Shown: piece after piece, positions 12,400 through 25,307 of the stretch
How positions within the stretch are numbered: the stretch's first letter is position 1
Layout: each line of letters opens with the position of its first letter
Assembly (NCBI GenBank): GCA_029339505.1
Contig: JAQISU010000026.1
Location: forward strand, 3,236,001 to 3,300,000
Length of the DNA: 64,000 nucleotides
Reading direction: 5' to 3'
DNA from: Unio delphinus
Lineage: Eukaryota > Mollusca > Bivalvia > Unionida > Unionidae
Notes under the pieces: generated by a model
The model's input: the letters and a program-made list of their open reading frames with translations, nothing else
Told to the model about the DNA's origin: nothing
Databases searched by the model: none
Made by a program: the position numbers and the translations under genes

Positions 12400-13487
12400 A
12401 GTCAATCAAATTCCTCAAGTGAAGATTTTCATCATAGGTAATTGTGATTGAACTTAATCCTGTCCAGGGTTTCAATCTTCTCTTTAACGTTAAAATCTTT
12501 ACATTTCCATGCAGCATTATCCATTGAAAATGTCCATTAATTCACAGCTTTACACCTATTTTTAATATGAAATGGATGACATTATTCACTGGTTAAGTGA
12601 CTAACAGCATGTGCACATTTAAGTTCTGTAATTGACATTGATGATTAGCAATGTACTAAAATTACATGTAAGAAATTTAAGGAGCAGCAATCATTTTATA
12701 TTTGAACTCATATGTGATCTCTTCCCCAAAATGATATTAAACTTTTCACATGTTACTTTTTGCACTTTAAAGAATAAAAAACATATTTTCATGTGCAAGA
12801 AAAATATATGAGAAAAGCTTAGTATAGTGGGGTCAGAATCTATTACACTTCAAGCTAGGTCATAAATTCTGGTAAGTTCTTTTAACTTTATGAAGATGTG
12901 TAATGCAGCATGAAGTATTCGTAGATGACAATCCAATCTTAAAATAATGCACTTCTGTGAATTGTTTCAAGTAGTTAATAACTATAATCAACTAACAAAA
13001 GGAAATACCCTAGAATAAAGGGGTCTAAAACTGCATTGATACATATTTAACACAAGTATATTTACAATGTAAATGAACTTAACCTGTACAAATGCTTACT
13101 TATAATCAGCACAACTGTATACATGTAAAACATATGCATGGACTTTGTCTAGTCACTTGTTCCATATAAAATGTCCAACCTGTCCATGAACATGAAAAAA
13201 TGTATATATTATACCATGGATGAGCCAGGCTTTCTTTAAGTTCTCATTTTCTGGGACGTGATGACACAGGCATTTTGTAAGGTTTCATTTTCTGGAAAGT
13301 TAATAGACTCCTTCTTCTTTAAAAAAAAGCAAATCATCTTTCAATTTTATTGGAAGATGGTGTAGAAAACCAACTCTCATTAGCTGCATTGCTCACTGCC
13401 CTTGACCTTTCAACTTCACGATGCAAACTTTTAACATGCTTCTACCAGTTTTAGCAAGCACTCTTCAAAATTTGGTACTATAGTATT
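12400..13487. other. Slo intron; no gene seen
   Basis: AT-rich intron with short poly-A and poly-T runs. I found no exon-like block with splice sites and no clear repeat family. Confidence 0.4.
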
Positions 13488-13495
13488 GCATAGAG

Positions 13496-13687
13496 CAGAG
13501 GCGTAGCGATGATATTTTGCACCCGGGGACGAACAATAAAAGTGGTGCCCCAGAGATCTTGTGACCGATTTATTACCCTTGTTTATTTATTATAATGTAA
13601 TGTTGTAAGCCTCATTTTGGCGCCCCTGTACCTTGGCGCCCAGGGACATATGTACCCCTCTACCCCCCCCCCCCAGCTACACCTCTG
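13496..13687. mobile_element. hAT-type MITE with 8-bp target duplication
   Basis: A 192-bp element is bounded by imperfect terminal inverted repeats, CAGAGGCGTAGC at the left and GCTACACCTCTG at the right. It is flanked on both sides by the identical octamer GCATAGAG (13,488-13,495 and 13,688-13,695). An 8-bp duplication and a CAGAGG-type terminus are typical of the hAT superfamily. The interior carries a G/C-rich stretch and a long C run but no coding capacity, so it is non-autonomous. Confidence 0.9.
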
Positions 13688-13699
13688 GCATAGAGTTAA

Positions 13700-14464
13700 A
13701 GTGATTGCACAGTCACAGTTTCTTACTTCAAGTGCAATCTATATATAAAGTTAGGTCCAGAGACTAAGTCTAGATTTGAATCAGTTTTTGTACAGAATTA
13801 ACTTTCACTGTGGTTACCATTGACATTGAGCTTGACCTTGGCCATTTTTACCCACTAGTTCAATAGGATTCTTCCTTACCCATAATAGAAGCTTTCCATC
13901 AACTTTTATCAAGGTTTCTGATTATGAACAAAGTCATCATGCAGAAAACAGTCAGATGAACAGACAATATCAAACCAGGATACTCCACCTTACAGCTCTT
14001 GAATAAAACTTAACACATTTATCTACATCTACTCTAATTTGCCCATACTGTATACATATTTTTAAAAAAAGGGTTGGTAAAAATTTAAAAATAGGTTCTT
14101 AATCCTCCCAACAACAACAAAAAAATGGCTGGAAAAAGACTGAAACTGATTAATTGCAATATAACAGTCTACAACATTTTCAGAACAGCTCATCTTGTTT
14201 ATCTTTCACAATAGTATGAACCTACACTTACAAATTCAAACTGAGTGAAAATGTACGCCAATTAAATCTTAAAATTCAGATGACTTTCTATGTTTTGCTG
14301 AAATCTTGGACCTGCTGTGCCAATAAATGAGCGGGTCCCTATAACACTATTCGCTCCTCCTCCTCCTAACTCTCATATTACACAAGAACAGGTAAATGTT
14401 ATGCAGGTAATTATCAACAAATTAAGCATAAAATGACTGCATTTTTACTTTCTGCATGCCATAC
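13700..14464. other. Slo intron; no gene seen
   Basis: Contains a fragment reading CATTGAGCTTGACCTTGGCC, a phrase common in dispersed repeats of such genomes. No exon was recognised. Confidence 0.4.
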
Positions 14465-14630
14465 CATTATCGCATCTTCTAAATGTCGTGATGGGCACCA
14501 ATGGAACATGCCTGTGGAGTCAAACTTGCGAGGTTCACCACCAGTGGCTGTGTCTAGTGCCAGATTTACTGGCACAGATGCAGGATCTTTCTCTAAGGCA
14601 GGTAATTTACCTGCAGGTGGGCTTTTTGGC
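14465..14630 (-). CDS. slo: BK (Slo1) potassium channel, RCK1-RCK2 linker exon
   Basis: This 166-bp minus-strand exon has one leading base that completes a codon. It encodes a low-complexity linker ([20 protein letters not shown]) and then [20 protein letters not shown], the conserved Slo motif at the end of the linker. It ends in phase 0, which fits the exon at 10,221-10,445. The acceptor is TTTGTAG above 14,630 and the donor is GTATGG below 14,465. It is the most 5' slo exon I can find. The membrane segments, pore and RCK1 are not in the window, so the gene must continue past the right edge or I have missed exons. Confidence 0.92.
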
Positions 14631-14639
14631 CTACAAATA

Positions 14640-16100
14640 GAATTACATAAATGTTTACATCTTTACATGAAATAGACCTGTGGAAATACAGCAATATAAG
14701 TTATAGTGGATGCAGGATGATGTGTCGATTTTTCACCAACTGCACATTATTTTAAGTTTTTTTTCGATTTGTATTAAAAAAATGTAATCTTTGCAGATCT
14801 GTCTGTATCTATGGGTACAATGTTTAATTTTTTTTTCTGTACTCACTAAAGATACCTTTGACAGATTTTTAAAAAAAAAATTCTAGTTTTATTAGCACGA
14901 TGCCAATTTTTTAAATTAATCATCAGAAAAATGATTGTGATCACCCAAGAAAACTAGTTATTGTAAATGTAAAAATAAACAACTTTGCAATTTCATGACT
15001 TGACCTCTGATTTACTGCAGGCAAACTTAGAAGGGAACTCCTTCCTTAGATGTAATGTAACTTATCCAAAGAAAAACAATTTCTAGTTCTAAATTGTGAC
15101 TATGACCTCGGGTCAAGAATCAATAGCGAGGTACCTCTGGCCAAGAGTCAACTATCCACGAAGTCTGATAAAAACTGGATCGAAGAAGCAAGAGACTGAG
15201 CAGGAATCCAATACAATATATGTCAATTCCAATAACCTTGACCTTTTACCTTTCAGACCCAGAATAAATAGGGTGTTAGCGCTTTAAATTTGGATGAAAA
15301 TTGGGTCAAGGAAAAGGAAAATGACATTTCAGCTCCAGTCACCATGACATAGCAGCTACCAACCACCATGTCTCTAGAGAGATGATGCTACAACCATACC
15401 ATCAAAAACAGCAAAAACAGCATAGTCTACAAAAATGTAGGCAAGGACATCTTGGATTAGTTTAAGCATATGAGAACAAGTTCTAGCTACCTGCAGTTTT
15501 CTTGGAGATCATGCTTATATTTGAGCACACTTACAAAGCAAATACAAAAATGTTGCTGCTGAAAAAAATTATTTTCACTAGAAGAAAATAAAATGCCTAT
15601 GAAATATAGTTTTGTATCACTGTGCGCATGCATGTAAATCTTAAATGTTGAATCACACTTAGTAGTGGAGAATGTGTTTGTAAAGATATACCATATTCAA
15701 TATATGTCACACATTGGGCACTTTGGATAATCTATAAAGTTTGAGCTTATTATAATAAATGTCCATTCATGATGTCATAAACATCACGTGTGTACCTATT
15801 GGAAGATTTAGAGCCAACTGTTATTGTTGGGAGCTCTCCAGTTTGGAGGTGCACTAATTTTCACAATGAGGTCAGAGGGAATAAAGCATGTACAATTTAC
15901 ATTTCTGAGAATGCTATACCCACTAAATTAAGTGGTAAAAAGATATCAGACAGACATGGTATAATAGTACATTCCATGATAATCACAATGTTTTAGGCAT
16001 ATTTTATCAGCCACTTCTAGTCAGTGTGGCAGGTCAGGATTGAAAACCTTATTCAGTACATTAAAATTTTGCTGTTTATTCCCCCTCCTCCTGGCCATTT
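14640..16100. other. Probable slo intron; no gene seen
   Basis: AT-rich, with a short block near 15,095-15,300 carrying GACCTCGGGTCAAG-like phrases typical of dispersed repeats. No conserved coding sequence. Confidence 0.35.
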
Positions 16101-16109
16101 AGCTCTTTG

Positions 16110-16420
16110 CTATTTTTTTTTTACAACCAACCAGATATCATAAGATGTCTTCTGGTGAAACTCCATGGCAACATGATTTTCCATTTAGGAATAGCAATAC
16201 ATGTAACAAGATTTACAAACCAAATGCTGTAGTGGTCAATTTTTATTTAGGACCAAACCGGACATCATGTGAAGTCATTTAGATACAACTCCATGCTGAT
16301 ATGACCATCTGTTTCTGGTGGAATAATGATAATAAGATTTTCAAGATGTCTGCTATGACAACCATATTTAATGTCAGAATGGTACGCTTTTCATTTTGAA
16401 CAAACCACACCTTGAGATGT
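16110..16420. repeat. Copy of the 'ccatattgga' dispersed family
   Basis: Shares GATGTCTTCTGGTGAAACTC, ATGACCATCTGTTTCTGG, GATTTTCAAGATGTCTGC and an AACCATATTTAATGTCAGA block with the other family members. Two approximate units are visible here. Confidence 0.55.
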
Positions 16421-16429
16421 ACCATACAT

Positions 16430-19400
16430 ACATGTACTCGGGTAAAAGCCAAACAATTTAGGAAAAATGAAAGGTCATTGGGGGGTCTTATCCATGGACC
16501 AATGTCTAAACTTGACAGTTTTAGGTCTTTTTGTTTGCCATAACGGTTGTAAATCTTGAGACACAAAAATAGGCATTGGCATGTAAAAAAAATAGCTTTC
16601 TGTAACCCGACAATTATTTAAATAAAGTATTGATTGATATTTTTTTAATTATTTTGCATCTGCATATTTTCTAACTTCTTCAACACAAAATTAATTATAG
16701 GAGCGATCTTACAAATTAAGGTAATAGTTTTAAAAAGTACGCACATTTAGTTTTATAAGACACATAACCAGCATAATTTACATGTTCATGAAGAGTGGTA
16801 ATAATAAAGACTAAAATTCTCATATAGATAAGGTTAACATCAACTAATTTTAGTTGTGTGTTTTGGTTGAACAAACATCGTAACTTTCCACACAGTGGAA
16901 AGCTTTATGTTTCGGCATGTTGATAGTCCGCAAATTTGTCTTTTGTTTTGTGACAGCAGTACAGGACAATTAATCATTAAAACCCTGAAACTTGTGTTAA
17001 GATGGAATTTTGATGGCAACTATACCAGTACATTGATGTGTAATTGCCTTTTAGTCCATAATATTAGAATGATTACCATAGTTTTGTAAAACAATGTGTA
17101 AGGCACACCAACGAACTTTTCAAAAGCCAAGTAGGGAGAGATAATTAAAAAAATGGAGATTGGGACCTAAAATCAGGAGGTTTTTTGTGGCATTTGTAAA
17201 GCCTTGTTTTCACTAAATATTGATTGATCTTCCTGGTCCAATATGCATGAAATTTGCAAAACGACTCACCATTTCTCCCTGTGGCATGCCCTATTTTCCT
17301 CCAGGACATGCTCTGTTGTAATATTCTGGTCAGCTATTGCCAAATTGCACAATAGCTAAAGATTAGTTTTAAATAAACCAGCAAGATAGCGCGACTGATT
17401 AAAAGTTAATCCTTATCAATGCAACTATTTTGAGAAAAAGACAGGTCTTTAGTCGAAATTCAAAGAAACCATGTTCTACAATATTGTGTGTTATGCAAGC
17501 ACCAGCGATTGATTGTCAAATAAAGGATTCCAAATTTTGTTGATCTAAAGGTACATAAATAGATAGTCTAATAGTAACGTACATGTGGCAGCTATTTTTC
17601 CTCTTGTATATCTGTCCCTATTCCCTTATTGTCAACTTGTAAAGCATTTAGTATTGATTACTACAAAATATTTATTCTGAATTAGTTTCTTAGGACACAT
17701 TTGCTGCGTGGTTGTATTTTCATTTCTTTAATTTATTGATGGTAATTAATGTTAGTATATACGGTATACAAATGCCATGTGTGCACTCGTGCATTGTTTC
17801 TTTGGTGGGAATGGTGCTATAGCATATGGAGCGACTGCATTCAAAGTGATCATTCTTGGGATTGAAATTAATTGTGGACAATTTTCTTGTTGTGGTTTAT
17901 GTTTTGCTGTGGTTTATTTTTTTATTTTTGTGTTGTTGTAAAGGTAAAAAAAAAAAATCATCAATTTACGTGAATAATCTTTAAACTTACCATTCTAATT
18001 AGTGAAGAGGCGAATTCTTTCTAGTAAAGTAATTATTTTGTCACAACAATAATTCACAGGTGATACAACAGAATATTTAGGACTTTTCTTGTGTAGAAGA
18101 AATGAGAATCAAAAACATATGTAATACTCGAGAGTTCTCTGCAAAAATCGAAAGAGATTATGAAATTGGGACGTAGGCGTGGAGCAAGTTTTTTTTTCCC
18201 TCCTGGTGTGAAAGTTTACAGGTATGGTGTAAGGTCTCTAACATGAAAGCAAACATCAACCCAGCTTTAATGGTTTTAGCATAATTTTTAAAGCATTTTT
18301 TTCTGAAACTCCATTATTGTATTTTGTAGATATCATTTAAGTTTAGCGCAATGGTGCCCATGATTCGACTCGATCAAAGGATGTTCTTAATTAAGCGTGT
18401 AATTAAACTATATTGTTGTTCATTGTCATACTGGGATTACATTTTAATGAGTTAGGTAATTACAATTTCAAAGCAAAGTAAAAAGTTAATGTAATTACCA
18501 GTACACTGATATAAAAATGTCCAATGCAATAATGCATAAACAAACAATTAAGTCGAAAGGGAGAGGTAGTGTTACAGCAACTCACAATTGCTAAATTCTT
18601 GTCATCATTTGATCAAATTATACACAAATCTAAATTAGGCAAAAACAAACAGAAAACAGAAAATTAAATAACTTTTCAAACATGTCTATACCATTTCTTT
18701 TTAATAATTATGCATGCCAACCTCAAGATAAGTATATACCAGTATGTATTTTTAATAAATTTACATTTGCCTAAATGAATGCATTTAGAACTTACCCTGT
18801 GCATCTTGAGATGTCTCGGAGTTATGGGCCGGCTGGTTTATACATGAGTCATGCACTTTTTAATGTTTATACCTGTTGGGGGTTGGCTTATACATGAATG
18901 GGCTTATATGCGAGTATATATGGTAAGTGCATATAAAGTGTCTTGGCAATCCTTCAAGTATTTTAGGGGGAATAGCAATAACAAACTTGTGTTGATGGAC
19001 AGAGAGACAGCAGGCAATAGCTACAAATTTCACAGAACATGAATCGAATGCAAAAACATTCTACCAACTGTGCATTATTTTTTTCAAGTCCTACTATTAA
19101 TTCTTCAGTAAATTCTTCTTATATTCAGATAATTCCAACTATTTTTAATTAAGGGGGTGGGTTACATTCCACCCTATAATTGTTAGTTCCAGATTAAACT
19201 GAGTCTCTTTCTCTCTGTCAATGACCTTAAATTTTGTATCATGTCCTCTCAATATATCATGAATGCTCTGCAATGTTTTCCTAAACAGATACATAAGATA
19301 GTCTTCTAAAAATAACTTTAATGAATAGCTGATGCTGGATTGATGGGTAAACAGATTAACTGATATAATTTGTGACCACCACGTCTTGCCTGTTGCATAC

Positions 19401-19470
19401 AACAAAAATATGATGACAATCCATCCATGGAAGCAAACATGAATCACTTCACTAATAGGAGCACATCTGG
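16430..19470. other. No gene recognised
   Basis: About 3 kb of AT-rich sequence without recognisable exons, RNA genes or tandem arrays. The tail piece near 18,945-19,020 (ATCCTTCAAGTATTTTAGGG and neighbours) belongs to the dispersed family listed elsewhere. A long minus-strand frame at 19,145-19,603 shows no family I recognise and is partly made of the repeat at 19,478. Confidence 0.35.
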
Positions 19471-19477
19471 GGTGTCT

Positions 19478-19615
19478 GTCAACATTAAACCCCAAGAATG
19501 TGTCAAGTATTCTGTCAACATCATACCGTAAGAAAGTGTCAAGTACATTGTCAACATTAAACCCTAAAAATGTGTCAAGTACGTTGTCAACATTAACCCC
19601 CAAGAATGTGTGAAG
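19478..19615. repeat. 39-bp tandem repeat, about 3.5 copies
   Basis: Copies of GTCAACATTAAACCCCAAGA followed by ATGTGTCAAGTA(C/T)T occur about every 39 bp. On the minus strand they encode an imperfect 13-residue repeat containing VDNVLDTFLG. The unit length is a multiple of three. Confidence 0.8.
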
Positions 19616-20044
19616 TTTTCTGATAAATATACATGCAAAGTCTAAAGAAATTTACTCAAAGAATATAAGTCAATATCACTTATAAAATCTCAAAACACAA
19701 TGACATCTCTAAACTGGATTATCCTATGACCTCAATTCTCCGAGATATTCAATGCCTCAAGACTCATTTGTATGAAATGACTGATGACAATTCATTTAGG
19801 TAAACAGCAGACAAAAGTCAAAATTGTTAAATGAAATGTAACCAGCACTCAAAGGGGTAGGTACAGTAAGAATCATTTTTGGCCTGTATACTCCGATCCA
19901 GACAAAACTTATATGGATAAAATATTCCCTTCTTCTCCTTAAATATTAAATTTTAAGACCAATTTTAATAATGGATATTAATAATTAAATTGCCTATGGG
20001 TTTTTTCTTCCATTGTGAAACCCACAGTCATAAATTACAAGCTA

Positions 20045-20396
20045 CTATCATGCTCTTAACCGCTCCAGTGGCCTAATGGTTTGAGCATCCGCCCCGGAAG
20101 TGGGAGGTCGTGGGTTCGATTCTCGGCCGAGTCATACCAAAGACTTACAAAAATGGTACTAACAGCTGCCTCGCATGACACTTAGCATTAAGAGGTTAGT
20201 GTTAGTACTGATCGGCCTGGTGTCAGGATAATGTGAATGGGTGGGACATCATGCTACATGTCTGCGGCACGATGCCCCAGTGCTAGACATCACTATAAAA
20301 AACTGCTTCACTGCAGACATCATAGTGATACGACTAAGAAATTGTTAAAAGCTATGTTAAAAATCCTAATCAAACAAACAAATCCTATCATGCTCT
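20045..20396 (+). mobile_element. tRNA-derived SINE with 12-bp target duplications
   Basis: The body at 20,057-20,384 starts with a tRNA-like head holding an A-box-like TGGCCTAATGGTTTGAGC and a B-box-like GGGTTCGATTC. A tRNA-unrelated body follows, with CTGCCTCGCATGACACTTAG and GGCCTGGTGTCAGGA, and then an A/C-rich tail. CTATCATGCTCT occurs on both sides (20,045-20,056 and 20,385-20,396). This indicates target-primed insertion. A second copy, reversed, is at 61,905-62,209. Confidence 0.9.
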
Positions 20397-21020
20397 AGCA
20401 TATATCCTAAATTTTGCACTTGAACACAATGTGCACAACAGTCGATGATAAGACTTTTAAAAAAAAGCTTGATTTAATTCATAAACAATTTATATATTAT
20501 ATATATATAGTTTTTGCAACAGTGCAAAAACTAGTATCACTCTAGCCTGAGCGCTTTCGACTCTCAATGAGTCTTTATCAAAGGCAAATAGAGAACATAG
20601 ACAAGACAGACAATTAAAATACAAAAACCGTGTGTACAGAACTTTACATGCCTGTTTCTACAGGAATTAAGCCTTGAAATTTATTATGTTACAACAAGTT
20701 GCAGATGCTGTAAAATGTGAAATCGATGAGCCAATTTGAAAGTGACACATATGTTTTTGTATGTAAATTTATGTACGCGCAAATTATATCCCGGATATTT
20801 TATATTAGTAGTTAGAGGCTATTAAGCAAATTTAGAGAACTATTTAAAAGAAAATGTGTCAGCTGGAAAAGATAATTAAATTTGTACATGGCTGTCTTTT
20901 TCTAGTCTTCTTGGTTTAAACTGCTTGGTTTTAATGTTCGAAGGCGTCGTATCCAGTAAGATTCTTTTTCTTTCCTGGTTTCGGAACTCCAGTTGTGGTT
21001 GTGAGCAATTGCAATAAGTG

Positions 21021-21021
<1 letters not shown>

Positions 21022-21089
<68 letters not shown>
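21022..21089. repeat. (AT)n(AC)n compound microsatellite
   Basis: About 19 AT units directly followed by about 13 AC units. The minus-strand frames of alternating YI and VC residues through it are artefacts. Confidence 0.95.
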
Positions 21090-21095
<6 letters not shown>

Positions 21096-21099
21096 TACA

Positions 21100-21567
21100 T
21101 TGGGTTGAGTTGATGACTTCTAACACTAATCTCAATTTCATTTATGTATTTATTGCTAATTTTTTCACAACGTAGTTAGTACACTAATAATAGCCAAATT
21201 TTGATGCTGTGTATACAGAATAATTAAAAATGTTCAAAATACCAGCAATGAAAACTGTTTTTGTGCATTGGGAAAGGGGAATGCTTAAGTTTATCTTTTC
21301 AATAATTTGAACAAAATATTCCTTTTGATATATTTCTATTTGACTTTCAGGTGCCTCTTCCCTTTATAAATAATATATTGTACATGTCTCTGTAATACAA
21401 GCAGAGCAAAATTCGTAACTTCTGCATTTAATTTAGTCTCTTTTCTACATTTTATTGTCAGACCAAAATCATGAGTCTTCAGTGTAGAGGACAGTTAAGT
21501 TGTGTACTAAGTAATTTATCAAAAGGGAAAAATACACTATATTATTGTTTGTATCACCATTCTATTA
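21100..21567. other. No gene recognised
   Basis: AT-rich spacer between the microsatellite and the 47-bp satellite. Confidence 0.4.
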
Positions 21568-24525
21568 TGTTTTAGACACCATTAGTATGATTATACCATA
21601 AGCTACTTGTTGTTTCTTTTAGACACCATTAGTAGGATAATACCATAAGCTACTTGTTGTTCCTTTTAGACAACATTAGTATGATTATACCATAAGCTAC
21701 TTGTTGTTCCTTTTAGACAACATTAGTATGATTATACCATAAGCTACTTGTTGTTTCTTTTAGACACCATTAGTATGATTATACCATAAGCTACTTGTTG
21801 TTTCTTTTAGACACCATTAGTATGATTATACCATAAGCTACTTGTTGTTTCTTTTAGACAACATTAGTAGGATAATACCATAAGCTACTTGTTGTTCCTT
21901 TTAGACAACATTAGTATGATTATACCATAAGCTACTTGTTGTTTCTTTTAGACACCATTAGTATGATTATACCATAAGCTACTTGTTGTTCCTTTTAGAC
22001 AACATTAGTATGATTATACCATAAGCTACTTGTTGTTTCTTTTAGACACCATTAGTATGATTATACCATAAGCTACTTGTTGTTCCTTTTAGACAACATT
22101 AGTATGATTATACCATAAGCTACTTGTTGTTTCTTTTAGACACCATTAGTAGGATAATACCATAAGCTACTTGTTGTTTCTTTTAGACAACATTAGTATG
22201 ATTATACCATAAGCTACTTGTTGTTTCTTTTAGACACCATTAGTATGATTATACCATAAGCTACTTGTTGTTTCTTTTAGACACCATTAGTATGATTATA
22301 CCATAAGCTACTTGTTGTTTCTTTTAGACACCATTAGTATGATTATACCATAAGCTACTTGTTGTTTCTTTTAGACAACATTAGTAGGATAATACCATAA
22401 GCTACTTGTTGTTCCTTTTAGACAACATTAGTATGATTATACCATAAGCTACTTGTTGTTTCTTTTAGACACCATTAGTATGATTATACCATAAGCTACT
22501 TGTTGTTTCTTTTAGACACCATTAGTAGGATAATACCATAAGCTACTTGTTGTTTCTTTTAGACACCATTAGTATGATTATACCATAAGCTACTTGTTGT
22601 TCCTTTTAGACAACATTAGTATGATTATACCATAAGCTACTTGTTGTTTCTTTTAGACACCATTAGTAGGATAATACCATAAGCTACTTGTTGTTTCTTT
22701 TAGACACCATTAGTAGGATAATACCATAAGCTACTTGTTGTTTCTTTTAGACACCATTGGATAATACCATAAGCTACTTGTTGTTCCTTTTAGACAACAT
22801 TAGTATGATTATACCATAAGCTACTTGTTGTTCCTTTTAGACAACATTAGTATGATTATACCATAAGCTACTTGTTGTTTCTTTTAGACACCATTAGTAT
22901 GATTATACCATAAGCTACTTGTTGTTTCTTTTAGACACCATTAGTAGGATAATACCATAAGCTACTTGTTGTTTCTTTTAGACACCATTAGTAGGATAAT
23001 ACCATAAGCTACTTGTTGTTTCTTTTAGACACCATTAGTAGGATAATACCATAAGCTACTTGTTGTTTCTTTTAGACACCATTAGTAGGATAATACCATA
23101 AGCTACTTGTTGTTTCTTTTAGACAACATTAGTATGATTATACCATAAGCTACTTGTTGTTTCTTTTAGACACCATTAGTAGGATAATACCATAAGCTAC
23201 TTGTTGTTTCTTTTAGACAACATTAGTATGATTATACCATAAGCTACTTGTTGTTTCTTTTAGACACCATTAGTATGATTATACCATAAGCTACTTGTTG
23301 TTCCTTTTAGACAACATTAGTATGATTATACCATAAGCTACTTGTTGTTCCTTTTAGACAACATTAGTATGATTATACCATAAGCTACTTGTTGTTTCTT
23401 TTAGACACCATTAGTATGATTATACCATAAGCTACTTGTTGTTCCTTTTAGACAACATTAGTATGATTATACCATAAGCTACTTGTTGTTTCTTTTAGAC
23501 ACCATTAGTATGATTATACCATAAGCTACTTGTTGTTCCTTTTAGACAACATTAGTATGATTATACCATAAGCTACTTGTTGTTTCTTTTAGACACCATT
23601 AGTATGATTATACCATAAGCTACTTGTTGTTCCTTTTAGACACCATTAGTATGATTATACCATAAGCTACTTGTTGTTTCTTTTAGACACCATTAGTATG
23701 ATTATACCATAAGCTACTTGTTGTTCCTTTTAGACAACATTAGTATGATTATACCATAAGCTACTTGTTGTTTCTTTTAGACACCATTAGTATGATTATA
23801 CCATAAGCTACTTGTTGTTCCTTTTAGACAACATTAGTATGATTATACCATAAGCTACTTGTTGTTTCTTTTAGACACCATTAGTATGATTATACCATAA
23901 GCTACTTGTTGTTCCTTTTAGACACCATTAGTATGATTATACCATAAGCTACTTGTTGTTCCTTTTAGACACCATTAGTATGATTATACCATAAGCTACT
24001 TGTTGTTTCTTTTAGACACCATTAGTAGGATAATACCATAAGCTACTTGTTGTTTCTTTTAGACAACATTAGTATGATTATACCATAAGCTACTTGTTGT
24101 TTCTTTTAGACACCATTAGTATGATTATACCATAAGCTACTTGTTGTTCCTTTTAGACAACATTAGTATGATTATACCATAAGCTACTTGTTGTTCCTTT
24201 TAGACAACATTAGTATGATTATACCATAAGCTACTTGTTGTTTCTTTTAGACACCATTAGTATGATTATACCATAAGCTACTTGTTGTTCCTTTTAGACA
24301 ACATTAGTATGATTATACCATAAGCTACTTGTTGTTTCTTTTAGACACCATTAGTATGATTATACCATAAGCTACTTGTTGTTCCTTTTAGACAACATTA
24401 GTATGATTATACCATAAGCTACTTGTTGTTTCTTTTAGACACCATTAGTATGATTATACCATAAGCTACTTGTTTCTTTTAGACAACATTAGTATGATAA
24501 TACCATTAGCTACTTGTCGTTCCTT
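21568..24525. repeat. 47-bp satellite array, ~63 units
   Basis: A long, highly homogeneous array of the unit AGACACCATTAGTATGATTA + TACCATAAGCTACTTGTTGT + TTCTTTT. Three linked variable sites recur: ACACC or ACAAC, TATGATTATAC or TAGGATAATAC, and TTTC or TTCC before TTTTAG. TTCC is nearly always followed by ACAAC, and the two main variants alternate over long stretches. One unit near 22,750 has an internal deletion. The last units (24,470-24,525) are degenerate. There are too many copies with too little divergence for old DNA, so it was probably expanded or homogenised recently. Confidence 0.97.
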
Positions 24526-25006
24526 CATGTCCCTCTCCTTAACTTACCTTCAATGTTCAAAATATTCCAAAACATAACCAGAAAATATAATAATAAAACA
24601 AATGACTGGCAATATGAAAGTCAATTATTCTTTTTTTTTTAAATAAAGAGAGATAAAGACTTTTGTAATACTTTGTACCTGAACTGTTTGGCCTGTATGA
24701 CAACTGACAGATACAGGGAGCTTAGAACATGGTTTGTCTTAGTTGTATTTTCATTAAAGTGGTGTGCAAATGAGAATACATTGAAAATCTGCATACGTGT
24801 TAGATGGTTTTAAAAAAAAGTGTCTACTTAAAAATAAAATGTTTTCAATTACACTTGTAGTTGGTGGGTCTTTTGAAAATGTAGAAATATGGAAAAATGA
24901 AAGCAGACACCCTTAATTTGATCATTTTTCATATGGTTCATATGCATGAACCAAAACAATATTTTTGTAAAAGGTTATTCACACATACTTTCACATTCGG
25001 TAAAGA
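24526..25006. other. Spacer between the satellite and the Polinton; no gene seen
   Basis: AT-rich host DNA ending in the left target-site copy TATGAA at 25,007-25,012. Confidence 0.5.
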
Positions 25007-25011
25007 TATGA

Positions 25012-25262
25012 AGCAGCAGAGAGGGTGAATCCTACAACGTTTTCAGACAAAATTTGATTGAAATCCTAAACCGAGCCGTCTTATAATCTTATTTTAACCA
25101 AAAAAAGGCGAACCCTACAACGTTTTCAGACAAAAAATTGATTGAAATCTCCCTACGAAATCATTTTAACTAAAAAAATGAAAACGATTTTTTAATCAAT
25201 TTTGGTCGCAACTTGTTGTCATCCACCCTCTCTGCTGCTACAAGTTTTCAGTTCTGGGTTAA
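25012..25262. repeat. Left terminal inverted repeat of the Polinton
   Basis: Matches the reverse complement of 39,973-40,222 with one extra A (GAAAACG against GAAACG). It has inner structure. A 16-bp inverted copy of the terminus lies at 25,224-25,239, and two direct copies of CCTACAACGTTTTCAGACAA plus flank lie at 25,031-25,067 and 25,114-25,150. Confidence 0.97.
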
Positions 25263-25307
25263 CAAAAATAATAAATAATTTGATCGAGTCTTTAGGATGA
25301 AAATCAT

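Noticed and set aside
12050..12517. 155-residue minus-strand frame with RTALSQSGFQK repeats as a repeat protein gene
   Set aside because: The frame stays open because the DNA unit is 45 bp. There are no splice sites or flanking conserved sequence to support it.
19145..19603. 152-residue minus-strand frame as a gene
   Set aside because: One end is made of a 39-bp repeat, the rest matches no family I recognise, and there is no splice or promoter support.
20057..20130. Functional tRNA gene
   Set aside because: It is the head of a 328-bp SINE with target duplications and a second copy at 61,905. It does not fold as a complete tRNA.
21568..24525. CRISPR array
   Set aside because: Units are contiguous 47-bp copies without spacers, in animal DNA. 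It is a satellite.
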